Made by a program: the position numbers and the translations under genes. From Syntrophomonadaceae bacterium (GTDB taxonomy: Bacteria; Bacillota; Syntrophomonadia; Syntrophomonadales; Syntrophomonadaceae): a DNA stretch of 8,656 bases. Below the pieces are notes generated by a model, which was not told the origin of the DNA, made no database searches, and saw nothing but the letters and a program-made list of their open reading frames with translations. How positions within the stretch are numbered: position 1 is the first letter of the stretch; the number at the start of each line of letters is the position of its first letter. Below, in pieces: positions 1 to 6,379 of the stretch. The stretch is taken from assembly GCA_028698695.1 (NCBI GenBank), contig JAQVWB010000080.1:1-8656 (forward strand). Reading direction: 5' to 3'.

Positions 1-16
1 CGTCAAAATAACATAA

Positions 17-83
17 TACCATGAAATACCATTAGAACAAAAAGCCATTATATAGGCTTTTAATCAACACCACGAAACACCGT
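17..83. repeat. Two paired 10-bp-spaced repeats, candidate integrase arm-binding sites
   Basis: TACCAT occurs at 17-22 and 27-32. A related pair, CACCAC and CACCGT, occurs at 68-73 and 78-83. Both pairs have GAAA between the two copies and the same 10-bp period, one helical turn. The pairs are 51 bp apart and lie just inside the tRNA fragment at 101-145. Arm-type sites of tyrosine recombinases often look like this, as short direct repeats at the ends of integrated elements. The repeats are seen directly; their role as integrase sites is inferred from position. Confidence 0.5.
40..61 (+). terminator. Hairpin, probable Rho-independent terminator
   Basis: AAAAGCC (40-46) and GGCTTTT (55-61) form a perfect 7-bp stem with an 8-nt AT loop. 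The stem's own T tract supplies the U-run on the plus strand and its A tract does so on the minus strand. It could end a gene lying to the left of the window, for example an integrase gene, but no such gene is visible here. The stem has only three G-C pairs. Confidence 0.5.
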
Positions 84-100
84 AAACTGCATTTATCACA

Positions 101-145
101 CTCCAAAACCGAGGGCTGGGGGTTCGAGACCTCTCTCCCCTGCCA
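101..145 (+). tRNA. 3' fragment of tRNA-Trp (CCA), probable attachment site (attR)
   Basis: The segment matches tRNA positions 32-76 without a gap. It has anticodon loop CTCCAAA (101-107) with anticodon CCA at 103-105, then the 3' strand of the anticodon stem (108-112) and a 5-nt variable loop. The T-arm has stem 118-122/130-134 and loop TTCGAGA. The 3' acceptor strand CTCCCCT, discriminator G and an encoded CCA (143-145) follow. No 5' half exists: the bases before 101 do not pair with ACCGA, and no AGGGGAG acceptor strand lies in 1-100. A tRNA cut exactly at the anticodon loop is the classic displaced 3' copy left by tyrosine-recombinase integration, which would put the element to the left and the old chromosome to the right. 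It is not a functional tRNA by itself. Confidence 0.85.
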
Positions 146-158
146 TTAAAAGCAAGTA

Positions 159-190
159 ATACAGGGCTTTTGATTGGCCTTGTATTTTTT
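159..190 (+). terminator. Rho-independent terminator following the tRNA-Trp 3' end
   Basis: ATACAGGGC (159-167) pairs with GCCTTGTAT (177-185), nine pairs including one G-T, followed by T186-T190. Its position 14 nt after the CCA suggests it is the native terminator of the tRNA-Trp gene, now separated from the intact gene by the inserted element. Confidence 0.75.
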
Positions 191-215
191 ATGTCCTAAT
201 TTAATTATTGCCTGA

Positions 216-476
216 TCACCTTACAGCCAGCATAACAATGGCCATCAAAATACCGAAACCTCCGACAATGTATCCCCAGGTATCTTTTGTTCCCTTACTG
301 TGCCCGGTTATATCTGCTAAACCCCGCTCGCACTCATCAATTTTTCGACGTAGGTCATTATACTCACGGATTAATCGATTTGTCTCGGTTATTTGTGTAT
401 TCAATCCAGCTATATCTTTTTTTAGTTCCTGAATCATTTCAAATAACGCCTTGTTATCATACCATTGCTCATGCAT
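216..476 (-). CDS. Small coiled-coil protein with C-terminal membrane helix, XhlA-like
   Basis: This 86-residue protein has a charged, heptad-like helical region at about residues 10-55, a short Gly/Thr-rich linker, and one hydrophobic helix at about 66-85 ending in Arg. The layout resembles haemolysin XhlA-type proteins, small membrane-anchored coiled-coil proteins often found in phage lysis or defective-prophage modules. The match is to architecture rather than diagnostic residues, so function is uncertain. The ATG at 474-476 is preceded by a strong AGGGGGAG site. The gap to the next upstream gene (477-548) is largely filled by a terminator and shows no obvious promoter, so the source of its transcription is unclear. 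It lies just outside the putative attachment site. It could belong to an older, decayed element or be a resident gene. Confidence 0.6.
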   Translation of the reverse strand: MHEQWYDNKALFEMIQELKKDIAGLNTQITETNRLIREYNDLRRKIDECERGLADITGHSKGTKDTWGYIVGGFGILMAIVMLAVR

Positions 477-514
477 TTTTCACTCCCCCTCTGTGAAAAA
501 CAACCTACTGATTT

Positions 515-542
515 AAAACCGGAGTTTTTAAGCTCCGGTTTT
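515..542. terminator. Bidirectional Rho-independent terminator
   Basis: AAAACCGGAG (515-524) and CTCCGGTTTT (533-542) form a perfect 10-bp stem with an 8-nt loop. A tract and T tract flank the GC core, so it can work in both directions. It ends the ferritin-like gene at 549-776. The CCGGAG/CTCCGG core is the same as in the terminator at 1149-1171. Confidence 0.85.
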
Positions 543-548
543 CGTGCT

Positions 549-776
549 TTAGCTACAGTAACCACAAAGGGCAAGAATTGTCATCCAGGTTCGGGCATGA
601 CCATATTCATCTCCTGCGATCCCCATAATTAAGGCTTTAAGAGCCAGGCTATCTACCATATTTGCCATTTGGCTGTACATGGCTACTGCTCCAATTTCGT
701 CAGCTATTGCTGCTCTTACCTGGCCAATAAATTCTTGATTATAACATGGGATACAAGGGTAACAACAATTTGTCAT
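549..776 (-). CDS. Cys-rich ferritin-like mini-protein
   Basis: With the ATG at 774-776 this is a 75-residue protein. That ATG sits 6 nt after an AGGGAGGTG ribosome site. An upstream in-frame GTG (783-785) lies inside that site and is rejected. Residues 1-14 carry four cysteines (4, 5, 8, 11), and the C-terminus has CGYC (71-74). The middle is one helical hairpin with a half-ferritin pattern: Glu27 with Tyr34 in the first helix, then DEYGH with Glu57 and His60 in the second. Ferritin-like and rubrerythrin-like four-helix proteins use two such halves for a di-iron site, so this protein would have to dimerise to build one. Whether it binds iron is inferred. It is divergent from the small helical gene at 912 and is followed by a strong terminator. 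Confidence 0.65.
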   Translation of the reverse strand: MTNCCYPCIPCYNQEFIGQVRAAIADEIGAVAMYSQMANMVDSLALKALIMGIAGDEYGHARTWMTILALCGYCS

Positions 777-851
777 AGTTTTCACCTCCCTTATGTTGGA
801 TTACCTTATAATATGGGAAATCATTTCTTGTGGTTCCATAATTTAATCCAG

Positions 852-880
852 TAACCATTTATAAGCAATATCCGTATAAT
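852..880 (+). promoter_or_regulatory. Candidate sigma-A promoter for the 912-1139 gene
   Basis: A perfect TATAAT (875-880) has a weak -35 (TAACCA, 852-857) 17 bp upstream. Transcription would start near 887, shortly before the ribosome site at 897-905. The -10 box is good and the -35 is poor. The opposite strand must also carry the promoter of the divergent gene at 549-776, but I could not choose one there. Confidence 0.5.
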
Positions 881-911
881 GTATTATCTTTTGTATGGGG
901 GAGGTAGAATA

Positions 912-1139
912 ATGAAGTCAGACAAATTTGTTTCCATGTTGAAGCAGGCAAAAGCACAAAAGCAGGCAAAAGTTTTGCAATATGAAAATTATTTGCAATC
1001 AACAGCTAATGAAGAACTTAGAAAAGTTTATCAGCAAATGCTATTAAAACATCGAAATAACATGATGGTACTGCATCAAATAGAAGAGGCTGTATTAAAT
1101 GGGGATGAAATATCGGGTGATATTTTTAACCTTAAATAA
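912..1139 (+). CDS. Small helical protein of unknown function
   Basis: The ATG at 912-914 follows GGGGGAGGT (897-905) at good spacing and gives 75 residues. An in-frame start at 879 would place the ribosome site inside the gene and is rejected. The protein is soluble, charged and almost wholly helical, with no membrane segment. The N-terminal third is rich in Lys, Gln and Ala. The second half contains ELRKVYQQMLLKHRNNM and then an HQIEE segment, giving paired Glu/His positions reminiscent of a helical bundle. I do not recognise the family. A link to the ferritin-like protein encoded divergently at 549-776 is possible, because both are short helical proteins sharing one intergenic region, but this is only a guess. 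A terminator follows 10 bp after the stop. Confidence 0.7.
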   Translation: MKSDKFVSMLKQAKAQKQAKVLQYENYLQSTANEELRKVYQQMLLKHRNNMMVLHQIEEAVLNGDEISGDIFNLK

Positions 1140-1148
1140 TTATGTTTG

Positions 1149-1171
1149 ACCGGAGTATTTTCTCCGGTTTT
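1149..1171 (+). terminator. Rho-independent terminator
   Basis: ACCGGAG (1149-1155) pairs perfectly with CTCCGGT (1162-1168) across a 6-nt loop and runs into a T-rich tail. It ends the 912-1139 gene. It shares the CCGGAG/CTCCGG stem core with the terminator at 515-542. Confidence 0.85.
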
Positions 1172-1195
1172 ACTTTGATTAGAGGCAAATAATTT

Positions 1196-2032
1196 CTAGT
1201 GAGTCATGTTATTGCGGTTGAATTCTTTAAATAGTTTGTTCATGTTCTCGATGGCTATATCAGTTTTTATACTGACCAGTCCTACCGATTTGTTATCAAT
1301 AGCACGACATAAATCCCTGACGGATGCATCAGTACAGGAGACCACCTGATTGTCGATTTTGTCAGATTGCATTTTAAGAGTATTCCATTCTCTGAGCATA
1401 TGCTGACATTGCTTCTTACCTTCCTCCCATCTTCCCTGCATAGCAAGGGCTGAAGCTTTCATTATTTCGTATTTGGTTTGATAATAAACCGGGGGAATGG
1501 AAGAATTAAATACCTGGGCTATACTGTCGAATCCATCATAAAGCTCAATTGATTGAATTATGGTATCCTCAGTATTTTTAGCGTTTATACTGTCAGTCAG
1601 CAGGTCCAGAGATTGATCAAACTTTTGCCGGGACTCCATATTTAATCCGGCTTGAGTTGCCTTAACCTGTAATTTGTTCCAATTACGATGAATACTTTTT
1701 AAGCTGGTTTGTTCTTTTTGCCAGTTATTTAGCATACTGTTAGCTCTATCCTGTCCGGAGTTACTCTTGTTCGTTTCTTGCTTATCGGCATCTTCATTCT
1801 GACTGTTATCAGATGATTCCAGTATCGAATAATTATCTAGTTTAATCTTCTTATCAACTTCTTTAATTATATTATCTGTTTCCTTCACCACGATTAAAAA
1901 CTGTTCGGGAAGTTGTGGTTTTTTTGTTTGTTGTGCCGGTTTTTGAGCAGTTGATTCTCCCCCGCTGCAGGCAGGAATTAATAGCAGGGTCACCAGTAGC
2001 ATTACTGTTAATAAACGTTTACCTGAAAGCAA
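1196..2032 (-). CDS. Predicted secreted lipoprotein, function unknown
   Basis: The best start is a TTG at 2030-2032, 7 nt after a GGAGGT site. An upstream in-frame TTG at 2045-2047 overlaps that site and is rejected. The protein is 278 residues. It starts with a Lys/Arg n-region, a Leu/Val-rich hydrophobic core and a lipobox LIPAC, with the lipidated Cys at residue 22, followed by SGG. Residues of about 25-120 are rich in Lys, Gln, Asn, Asp and Ser, like a flexible linker. The rest looks helical and has no second membrane segment. It should be lipid-anchored on the outer face of the cell membrane. No enzymatic motif was seen and I do not recognise the family. Its upstream region contains the palindrome at 2067-2149, which ends only about 35 bp before the start codon. 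Confidence 0.75.
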   Translation of the reverse strand: MLSGKRLLTVMLLVTLLLIPACSGGESTAQKPAQQTKKPQLPEQFLIVVKETDNIIKEVDKKIKLDNYSILESSDNSQNEDADKQETNKSNSGQDRANSMLNNWQKEQTSLKSIHRNWNKLQVKATQAGLNMESRQKFDQSLDLLTDSINAKNTEDTIIQSIELYDGFDSIAQVFNSSIPPVYYQTKYEIMKASALAMQGRWEEGKKQCQHMLREWNTLKMQSDKIDNQVVSCTDASVRDLCRAIDNKSVGLVSIKTDIAIENMNKLFKEFNRNNMTH

Positions 2033-2066
2033 AATATTGACCTCCAAACTTATATAGCATTATTCT

Positions 2067-2149
2067 GAACCAGGAGAACCGTTCGAGACTGCTGAAAAAG
2101 CTGACATTTATGATACTTTTTCAGCAGTCTCGAACCGTCCCCCTGGTTC
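2067..2149. repeat. 83-bp near-perfect palindrome, REP/MITE-like element
   Basis: The two 34-nt arms (2067-2100 and 2116-2149) are complementary at 31 of 34 positions, with a 15-nt loop (2101-2115). The inner 20 pairs, around GTTCGAGACTGCTGAAAAAG, are perfect. The outer part carries GAACCAGG and, on one strand, GGGGGACGGTTC. From memory, GGGGACGGTTC-type hairpins are scattered in many copies in Syntrophomonas/Desulfotomaculum-type genomes, which suggests a REP-like element mobilised by a Y1-type transposase. That comparison could not be tested here. It lies between two divergent genes, so as RNA it could also form a strong hairpin in either leader. No transposase gene is present. Confidence 0.8.
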
Positions 2150-2267
2150 AAGGCTGGTTCATATTTTAGTATGTTATATAAAAGGTAAATTTATTAATCA
2201 TTAGTTGTATAAATGCTATCCCGGAGGGCAAATAATCCATATAAAGCAAAATATATGGAGGCAATAA

Positions 2268-2534
2268 ATGATTAACAGAAAATATATGTTTGCAGGTATT
2301 CTCTTATCAATGCTGGTTTTGGAAGCTTCATTAATAGGAGTGTTAAAAACAGATAATGCGGCTTTTTACTTAGCAATGCTGGTAGCATCCAGTGCTATTG
2401 TTATGGGTTGTTACCATTTGTACCACGATAATATCCAATCGGTAGTTCCTGAAAAGCATACTCATCTATATATTATTAATCAATCCCCGTTATTTAATGA
2501 TCCATTATTTGATAGAGTGCACGAGCGTATGTGA
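2268..2534 (+). CDS. Small two-helix membrane protein, unknown function
   Basis: This protein has 88 residues. The ATG at 2268 follows a GGAGG site 6 nt upstream. Two hydrophobic helices are visible at about residues 7-26 and 31-49, joined by a very short LKTDN turn, so both ends probably face the same side. The tail (50-88) is polar and His-rich (HLYHDN, EKHTHLY) and carries no known motif. The hairpin at 2535-2552 immediately follows the stop codon, so the gene appears monocistronic. It diverges from the lipoprotein gene, with the palindrome at 2067-2149 between them. I do not recognise the family. Confidence 0.6.
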   Translation: MINRKYMFAGILLSMLVLEASLIGVLKTDNAAFYLAMLVASSAIVMGCYHLYHDNIQSVVPEKHTHLYIINQSPLFNDPLFDRVHERM

Positions 2535-2552
2535 CGCGCTAAGCGCGCTTTT
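2535..2552 (+). terminator. Short GC hairpin terminator
   Basis: CGCGC (2535-2539) and GCGCG (2543-2547) form a compact 5-bp stem with a TAA loop, then CTTTT. It starts directly after the stop codon of the 2268-2534 gene. The U tract is short, so termination may be weak. Confidence 0.55.
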
Positions 2553-2587
2553 CATAACTATCAAATCGTCCCGCTGTAAACTTCCCA

Positions 2588-2612
2588 ATAAAAAAAGAGG
2601 GCTTACGCCCTC
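2588..2612 (-). terminator. Rho-independent terminator of the EF-G-like gene
   Basis: On the minus strand GAGGGC and GCCCTC (plus positions 2612-2607 and 2602-2597) form a perfect stem with a 4-nt loop, followed by a run of seven or more T. It lies about 15 bp after the stop codon of the gene at 2627-4675. Confidence 0.9.
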
Positions 2613-2626
2613 TCATTGTATACGAT

Positions 2627-4675
2627 TTATTTCTCTTTTTCTTCCTTTTCCTGGCGGGCCTTTTCAATTATTTTGTCGGCGTTTTGAGCAGGTACTTCTT
2701 CATAGTGAGAGAATTCCATGCGAAATTTACCTCTGCCCTGAGTAATCGATTTCAAGTCAATAGTATAACGAGCCATTTCTCCCAGAGGTACCTGGGCTTT
2801 AATCATTTGTTTGTTGCCGGTGGGTTCCATACCTTGCACACGACCCCTTTTGGTGTTTAAATCGCCAATTATGTCACCCATATAGGCATCCGGTACAATG
2901 ATTTCAACATTCATAATGGGCTCAAGCAATACTGGTTTTGCAGTCTCAACACCCTTTTTAAAGGCTATACGGGCTGCCATTTTAAAGGCCATTTCCGATG
3001 AGTCAACTGAATGATAGGAGCCATCATACAAGGTGGCTTTAATATTGGTAACCGGATATCCGGCCAGCACCCCTTCTTCCAGGGCTTCCTGAAGACCTTT
3101 TTCAACTGCCGGGAAGTATTGACGGGGAACTGATCCACCAAATACATTTTCTTCAAAAGTGAATTCGCCATCCGTATTGGGCTCAAATTTTATCCATACA
3201 TGACCAAACTGTCCATGTCCTCCGGATTGTTTCTTATGTTTACCTTCTACCTCAACCATGGAACGAATAGTTTCCCGATAAGGTATACGCATTTCTCGCG
3301 TAATTACATCAACTCCAAATTTACGCGTCAGTTTTTCAATAAGAATATCTATATGTGTATCCCCCATGGCAGTAAGTATGGTTTGTTTGGTCTCGGGGTC
3401 TTTCTTTATAATAATAGTGGGGTCTTCTTCCAATAATCTTTGTGTCGCACCGCTTAGCTTGTCTTCATCACCTTTACTCTTGGGTTCGATAGCAACACTT
3501 AAGGTTGGTACCGGAAATTCAATTGGCGGCATTAAATTGGTATTGGATTTAACGGTAAGTGTATCTCCGGTGCTGGTAGATGATAATTTTGCCAGAGCAG
3601 CAATATCACCGGCTGATAATTCCGGTACACCAGTCTGCTCTTTTCCGGTCATGACCAGTATTTGGGCAATTTTTTCTTCTTTTTCTTTGCTGGCATTATA
3701 TATAACGGAATCGACCTTCATTTTTCCCGTAAAGAGCCTGAATAATGTCAGTCTGCCAATATAGGGGTCAGCAATCGTTTTAAAAACCTGTGCAGTCATT
3801 GGTTCAGCTTCCAAGTCTTTATCTGCAACCAGAGGATTAACATTGGGAGTAGCCCCACAGTCTACAATGAAATCCATTAAACTGGTAATGGCTATATTGT
3901 TTAATGCAGAACCACAGAATACAAATACAGCAGATCCCTTGCTGGCAGCTTCTCTGATTCCCTGGGAAATTTCAGTGTCACTCAACTCTTCACCATCAAG
4001 ATATTTAGTTAGCAAATCATCATTGGCTTCGGCAGCTGCTTCAATTAAAACTTCTTTGTATGATTGAGCATCATCCATCATGTCAGCCGGAATATCTTCT
4101 TCTGTGGCCATGCCGGTACCAGGTTCAAAGATATAAGCTTTCATTTTTATAAGATCTACGATGCCCTTATAACTATCTTCTGCTCCAATAGGTAATTGTA
4201 ATGGAACGATGTTATCAGAGAAAGAGTCCTTCATTTGTTGCAGTACTTTATAAAAATTGGCATTTTCCCGATCCATTTTATTGATGAAGGCCAGTTTGGG
4301 GATATCGGGATAATCATGCCACACTATCTCAGTTTGAACTTCAACGCCGGCCGTAGCCGATAAAAGCAAGAGCATACTGTCTATTACGCGCATAGCTCCA
4401 ACAACTTCGAAGTAGAAGTCTGAATAACCAGGCGTGTCTACCAGGTTTATTTTATGGTCCCTGTATTCACATGGAACTAATGATGAGCTAATAGTAATCT
4501 GACGTTTCACTTCTTCCGGGGTATAGTCCGAAACTGTATTGCCGTCGTCCACCTTACCCATTCTCTTGATTGCCCCGGTGTTGAAAAGCACGGCCTCTGC
4601 CAATGAAGTTTTTCCAGTGCCTCCATGGCCAACAAGGGCGATGTTACGGATCTTACTGGTGGGGTACACCTTCAT
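2627..4675 (-). CDS. Elongation factor G-like GTPase (EF-G2 type)
   Basis: The 682-residue protein has full EF-G architecture. The GTPase domain shows P-loop GHGGTGKT (16-23), ITIS around 60-63, DTPGYSDF (80-87), NKMD (132-135) and a GSAL G5-type motif. Domain II follows, then the domain IV entry GGHGQFGHVWIKFEP and a C-terminal domain V. It is not the main translocase. The P-loop lacks the usual GH(I/V)D form, and the switch II His of DTPGH is Tyr84, as in EF-G-like paralogues such as the second EF-G of Thermus. Such proteins bind the ribosome, but their cellular role is unsettled. The ATG at 4673-4675 follows GAGGAGG. The gene has its own promoter (4709-4737) and terminator (2588-2612), so it is probably transcribed alone, with possible read-through from the surE side. 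No rpsL, rpsG or tuf neighbours are present, which also argues against canonical fusA. Confidence 0.93.
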   Translation of the reverse strand: MKVYPTSKIRNIALVGHGGTGKTSLAEAVLFNTGAIKRMGKVDDGNTVSDYTPEEVKRQITISSSLVPCEYRDHKINLVDTPGYSDFYFEVVGAMRVIDSMLLLLSATAGVEVQTEIVWHDYPDIPKLAFINKMDRENANFYKVLQQMKDSFSDNIVPLQLPIGAEDSYKGIVDLIKMKAYIFEPGTGMATEEDIPADMMDDAQSYKEVLIEAAAEANDDLLTKYLDGEELSDTEISQGIREAASKGSAVFVFCGSALNNIAITSLMDFIVDCGATPNVNPLVADKDLEAEPMTAQVFKTIADPYIGRLTLFRLFTGKMKVDSVIYNASKEKEEKIAQILVMTGKEQTGVPELSAGDIAALAKLSSTSTGDTLTVKSNTNLMPPIEFPVPTLSVAIEPKSKGDEDKLSGATQRLLEEDPTIIIKKDPETKQTILTAMGDTHIDILIEKLTRKFGVDVITREMRIPYRETIRSMVEVEGKHKKQSGGHGQFGHVWIKFEPNTDGEFTFEENVFGGSVPRQYFPAVEKGLQEALEEGVLAGYPVTNIKATLYDGSYHSVDSSEMAFKMAARIAFKKGVETAKPVLLEPIMNVEIIVPDAYMGDIIGDLNTKRGRVQGMEPTGNKQMIKAQVPLGEMARYTIDLKSITQGRGKFRMEFSHYEEVPAQNADKIIEKARQEKEEKEK

Positions 4676-4708
4676 TAAACAACCTCCTCATTTTAACTAA
4701 CTGTAAAA

Positions 4709-4737
4709 ATTGTACTATATTTTAGTTAAACTATCAA
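4709..4737 (-). promoter_or_regulatory. Sigma-A promoter of the EF-G-like gene
   Basis: On the minus strand, TTGATA (4737-4732), a 17-bp spacer and TACAAT (4714-4709) match TTGACA-N17-TATAAT at 5 of 6 positions in each box. Transcription would start near 4702, giving a leader of about 27 nt that contains the GAGGAGG site. Confidence 0.8.
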
Positions 4738-4772
4738 AACTATTTTAACCTTAATTAGTCGGCAGTGCACGA

Positions 4773-5033
4773 TTATTTCTTTTGACCTGCCTTATAGAAA
4801 AGCAGGTAGATAAGTACAGCAGCTACCAGAAAGATGAGCATCTGGTAATAAAAGATACCTTTAAATGCATCCATTATTAGAGTAAACAGAATTGCAAGTG
4901 AAAGAGGAAACAGATACATCTGACTAATGGGTTTGTCCGGAGTGGCAGGGTCGGTTTTTTTCCTGTTTAAATACCCCATATTAAATATTAGAAAAAATAT
5001 TATTATATTAATCAGCAGACTTAATATCAGCAT
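4773..5033 (-). CDS. Small integral membrane protein overlapping the surE end
   Basis: The preferred start is the ATG at 5031-5033, 8 nt after a GGGG. Earlier in-frame TTG (5052-5054) and GTG (5037-5039) codons are possible but less likely. This gives 86 residues, with one helix at about residues 1-22, a polar loop (NRKKTDPATPDKP), and two more hydrophobic stretches across roughly 40-80 before a Lys-rich tail. The first codons overlap the last 26 bp of surE in another reading frame, so it is translationally coupled and part of the lepB-surE operon. I do not recognise the family. Function is unknown. Confidence 0.65.
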   Translation of the reverse strand: MLILSLLINIIIFFLIFNMGYLNRKKTDPATPDKPISQMYLFPLSLAILFTLIMDAFKGIFYYQMLIFLVAAVLIYLLFYKAGQKK

Positions 5034-5814
5034 CTTGGGCACCCCATTGGTCAATATATTCGCTGTAAGTGGTGCGAAATTCCGAGATTAATTTATAATC
5101 AGTCCAATCAAGATTAATTGGTGTAATACTGATATAACCGGCCTGAGTAGCTGCAACATCACTGTCAGGCTGTTGTGCTTCCTCCATTACTCCTCCTCCC
5201 AGCCAGAAGTAAGTATTACCACGGGGGTCCTGTCTTTCCTCAAATAAGTTATCATAATTTCTAACCCCAAGTCGGGTAACTCTAATGCCTTTTATACCCT
5301 CCCAGGCCAACATCGGTATATTGATATTTAACAAAGTAGTTGGTGCAATGCCCTTTTCCATAACGGTTTTTATGACATTACGCGTGAAACGTGCAGCCAG
5401 GTCAAATTCCATATTCGGTGCATAGGAGTCCAGAGATACTGCCACAGATGGAGAACCCATTATAATTCCCTCGGCAGCCGCTGAAACGGTCCCTGAATAT
5501 AATACATCCGTACCCAGATTGGGCCCGTGATTAATTCCCGATACTACCAAATCAATTTTTTTATCAATTAATTTTGCTATCCCAAGTTTTACACAATCAA
5601 CCGGAGTACCCCCAGCTACCCAGCCTTTCTTAATACCCGGCAAATTAATTGGCACAACTCTAATTGGTTCAAATACCGTAATTGAATGACCTGTACCGCT
5701 TCTTTCGCGATCTGGTGCTACTACATATATCTCAGCAATTTTACTCAGTTGTTTTATTAAATCATTTATTCCCTGGGCATAAATACCATCATCATTAGTT
5801 ACGAGAATTCTCAT
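5008..5814 (-). CDS. surE: 5'/3'-nucleotidase SurE
   Basis: This is a 268-residue, full-length SurE, a divalent-metal nucleoside-monophosphate phosphatase that removes the phosphate from 5'- and 3'-nucleotides. The diagnostic motifs are MRILVTNDDG with metal-binding Asp8 and Asp9, PDRERSGTGHSIT with Ser39, GGTPVDCVKLG (68-78), and SGINHGPNLGTDVLYSGT with Asn95. The start ATG overlaps the lepB stop codon as ATGA, showing translational coupling. The 3' end overlaps the small membrane gene. The protein is cytosolic with no signal sequence. Its surface C-terminal segment, after about residue 210, is variable in the family. The identification is secure; the physiological substrate is not known. 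Confidence 0.97.
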   Translation of the reverse strand: MRILVTNDDGIYAQGINDLIKQLSKIAEIYVVAPDRERSGTGHSITVFEPIRVVPINLPGIKKGWVAGGTPVDCVKLGIAKLIDKKIDLVVSGINHGPNLGTDVLYSGTVSAAAEGIIMGSPSVAVSLDSYAPNMEFDLAARFTRNVIKTVMEKGIAPTTLLNINIPMLAWEGIKGIRVTRLGVRNYDNLFEERQDPRGNTYFWLGGGVMEEAQQPDSDVAATQAGYISITPINLDWTDYKLISEFRTTYSEYIDQWGAQDADIKSAD

Positions 5815-6359
5815 TCTTGTATAGTAACCCCCCTATCCAGCAAATTGATATGTTCAATTGGCCAATAAATCATGAAGGCTTTACCTTTTAAGTGATCCCG
5901 CGTTAACCAGGCATTCCAGGAATGACTGTCAAAGCTAAAGTTACGATTATCTCCTAAAACCATTAAACTATCTTCAGGCACTTGCACCGGACCAAAATCG
6001 TAATTAAGAGGTTCCGGTAAATATGGTTCTACGAGGGCTTTCCCATTTATAAATACTTTACCCTCTTTCATTTCTACCGTATCGCCCGGTAAACCGATAA
6101 CTCTTTTTATGTAATCTTCATCAGCATTAAGTATTTTTGGAGGCTCCAGAACAACTATATCTCCACGTTGTGGTTCCTTAAAACGATAAACAAACTTATT
6201 GACCATTACCCGATCCTGCAATTGGATAGTAGGAAGCATTGAACCGGTAGGAATAATCCTGCCCTCAATAACAAAAGTTCTTAAGATCATAGCCAGAATA
6301 AATGCGATAACAATGATTGAGACCATTTCTTTAATAAAATCCCATATTTGTTCCTTCAT
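5811..6359 (-). CDS. lepB: Signal peptidase I
   Basis: This 182-residue type I signal peptidase cleaves signal peptides from exported proteins at the outer face of the membrane. One N-terminal transmembrane helix (about residues 12-30) is followed by box B, IPTGSMLPTI, with catalytic Ser40. Box D, DYIKRVIGLPGD, has the general base Lys85. Box E is GDNRNFSFDSHSW, slightly unlike the common GDNRxxSxDSR because His replaces Arg. The size fits the short Gram-positive (Sip) form. The ATG at 6357-6359 has a GGGAGTGA site. It lies 20 bp after the DUF4264 gene, and its stop codon overlaps the surE start, so the three genes form an operon. Confidence 0.96.
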   Translation of the reverse strand: MKEQIWDFIKEMVSIIVIAFILAMILRTFVIEGRIIPTGSMLPTIQLQDRVMVNKFVYRFKEPQRGDIVVLEPPKILNADEDYIKRVIGLPGDTVEMKEGKVFINGKALVEPYLPEPLNYDFGPVQVPEDSLMVLGDNRNFSFDSHSWNAWLTRDHLKGKAFMIYWPIEHINLLDRGVTIQE

Positions 6360-6379
6360 ATACTCACTCCCATATTGAA

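Noticed and set aside
1..145. A complete tRNA gene, possibly with an intron
   Set aside because: No 5' acceptor strand or D-arm is present in 1-100, and the bases before 101 do not pair with the 3' anticodon stem strand.
777..785. GTG start for the ferritin-like gene
   Set aside because: The GTG is part of the AGGGAGGTG ribosome site; the ATG at 774-776 is correctly spaced from it.
216..1139. An intact prophage module to the right of the attachment site
   Set aside because: Only one XhlA-like gene is phage-like; there is no holin, endolysin, structural or replication gene beside it.
2033..2047. Upstream TTG start for the lipoprotein
   Set aside because: It overlaps the GGAGGT site; the TTG at 2030-2032 has 7-nt spacing and gives a normal-length signal peptide.
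3366..3764. 132-codon plus-strand open frame opposite the EF-G-like gene
   Set aside because: It lies wholly antisense to a strongly conserved gene, has no ribosome site, and its hydrophobic composition is that of a reversed coding strand.
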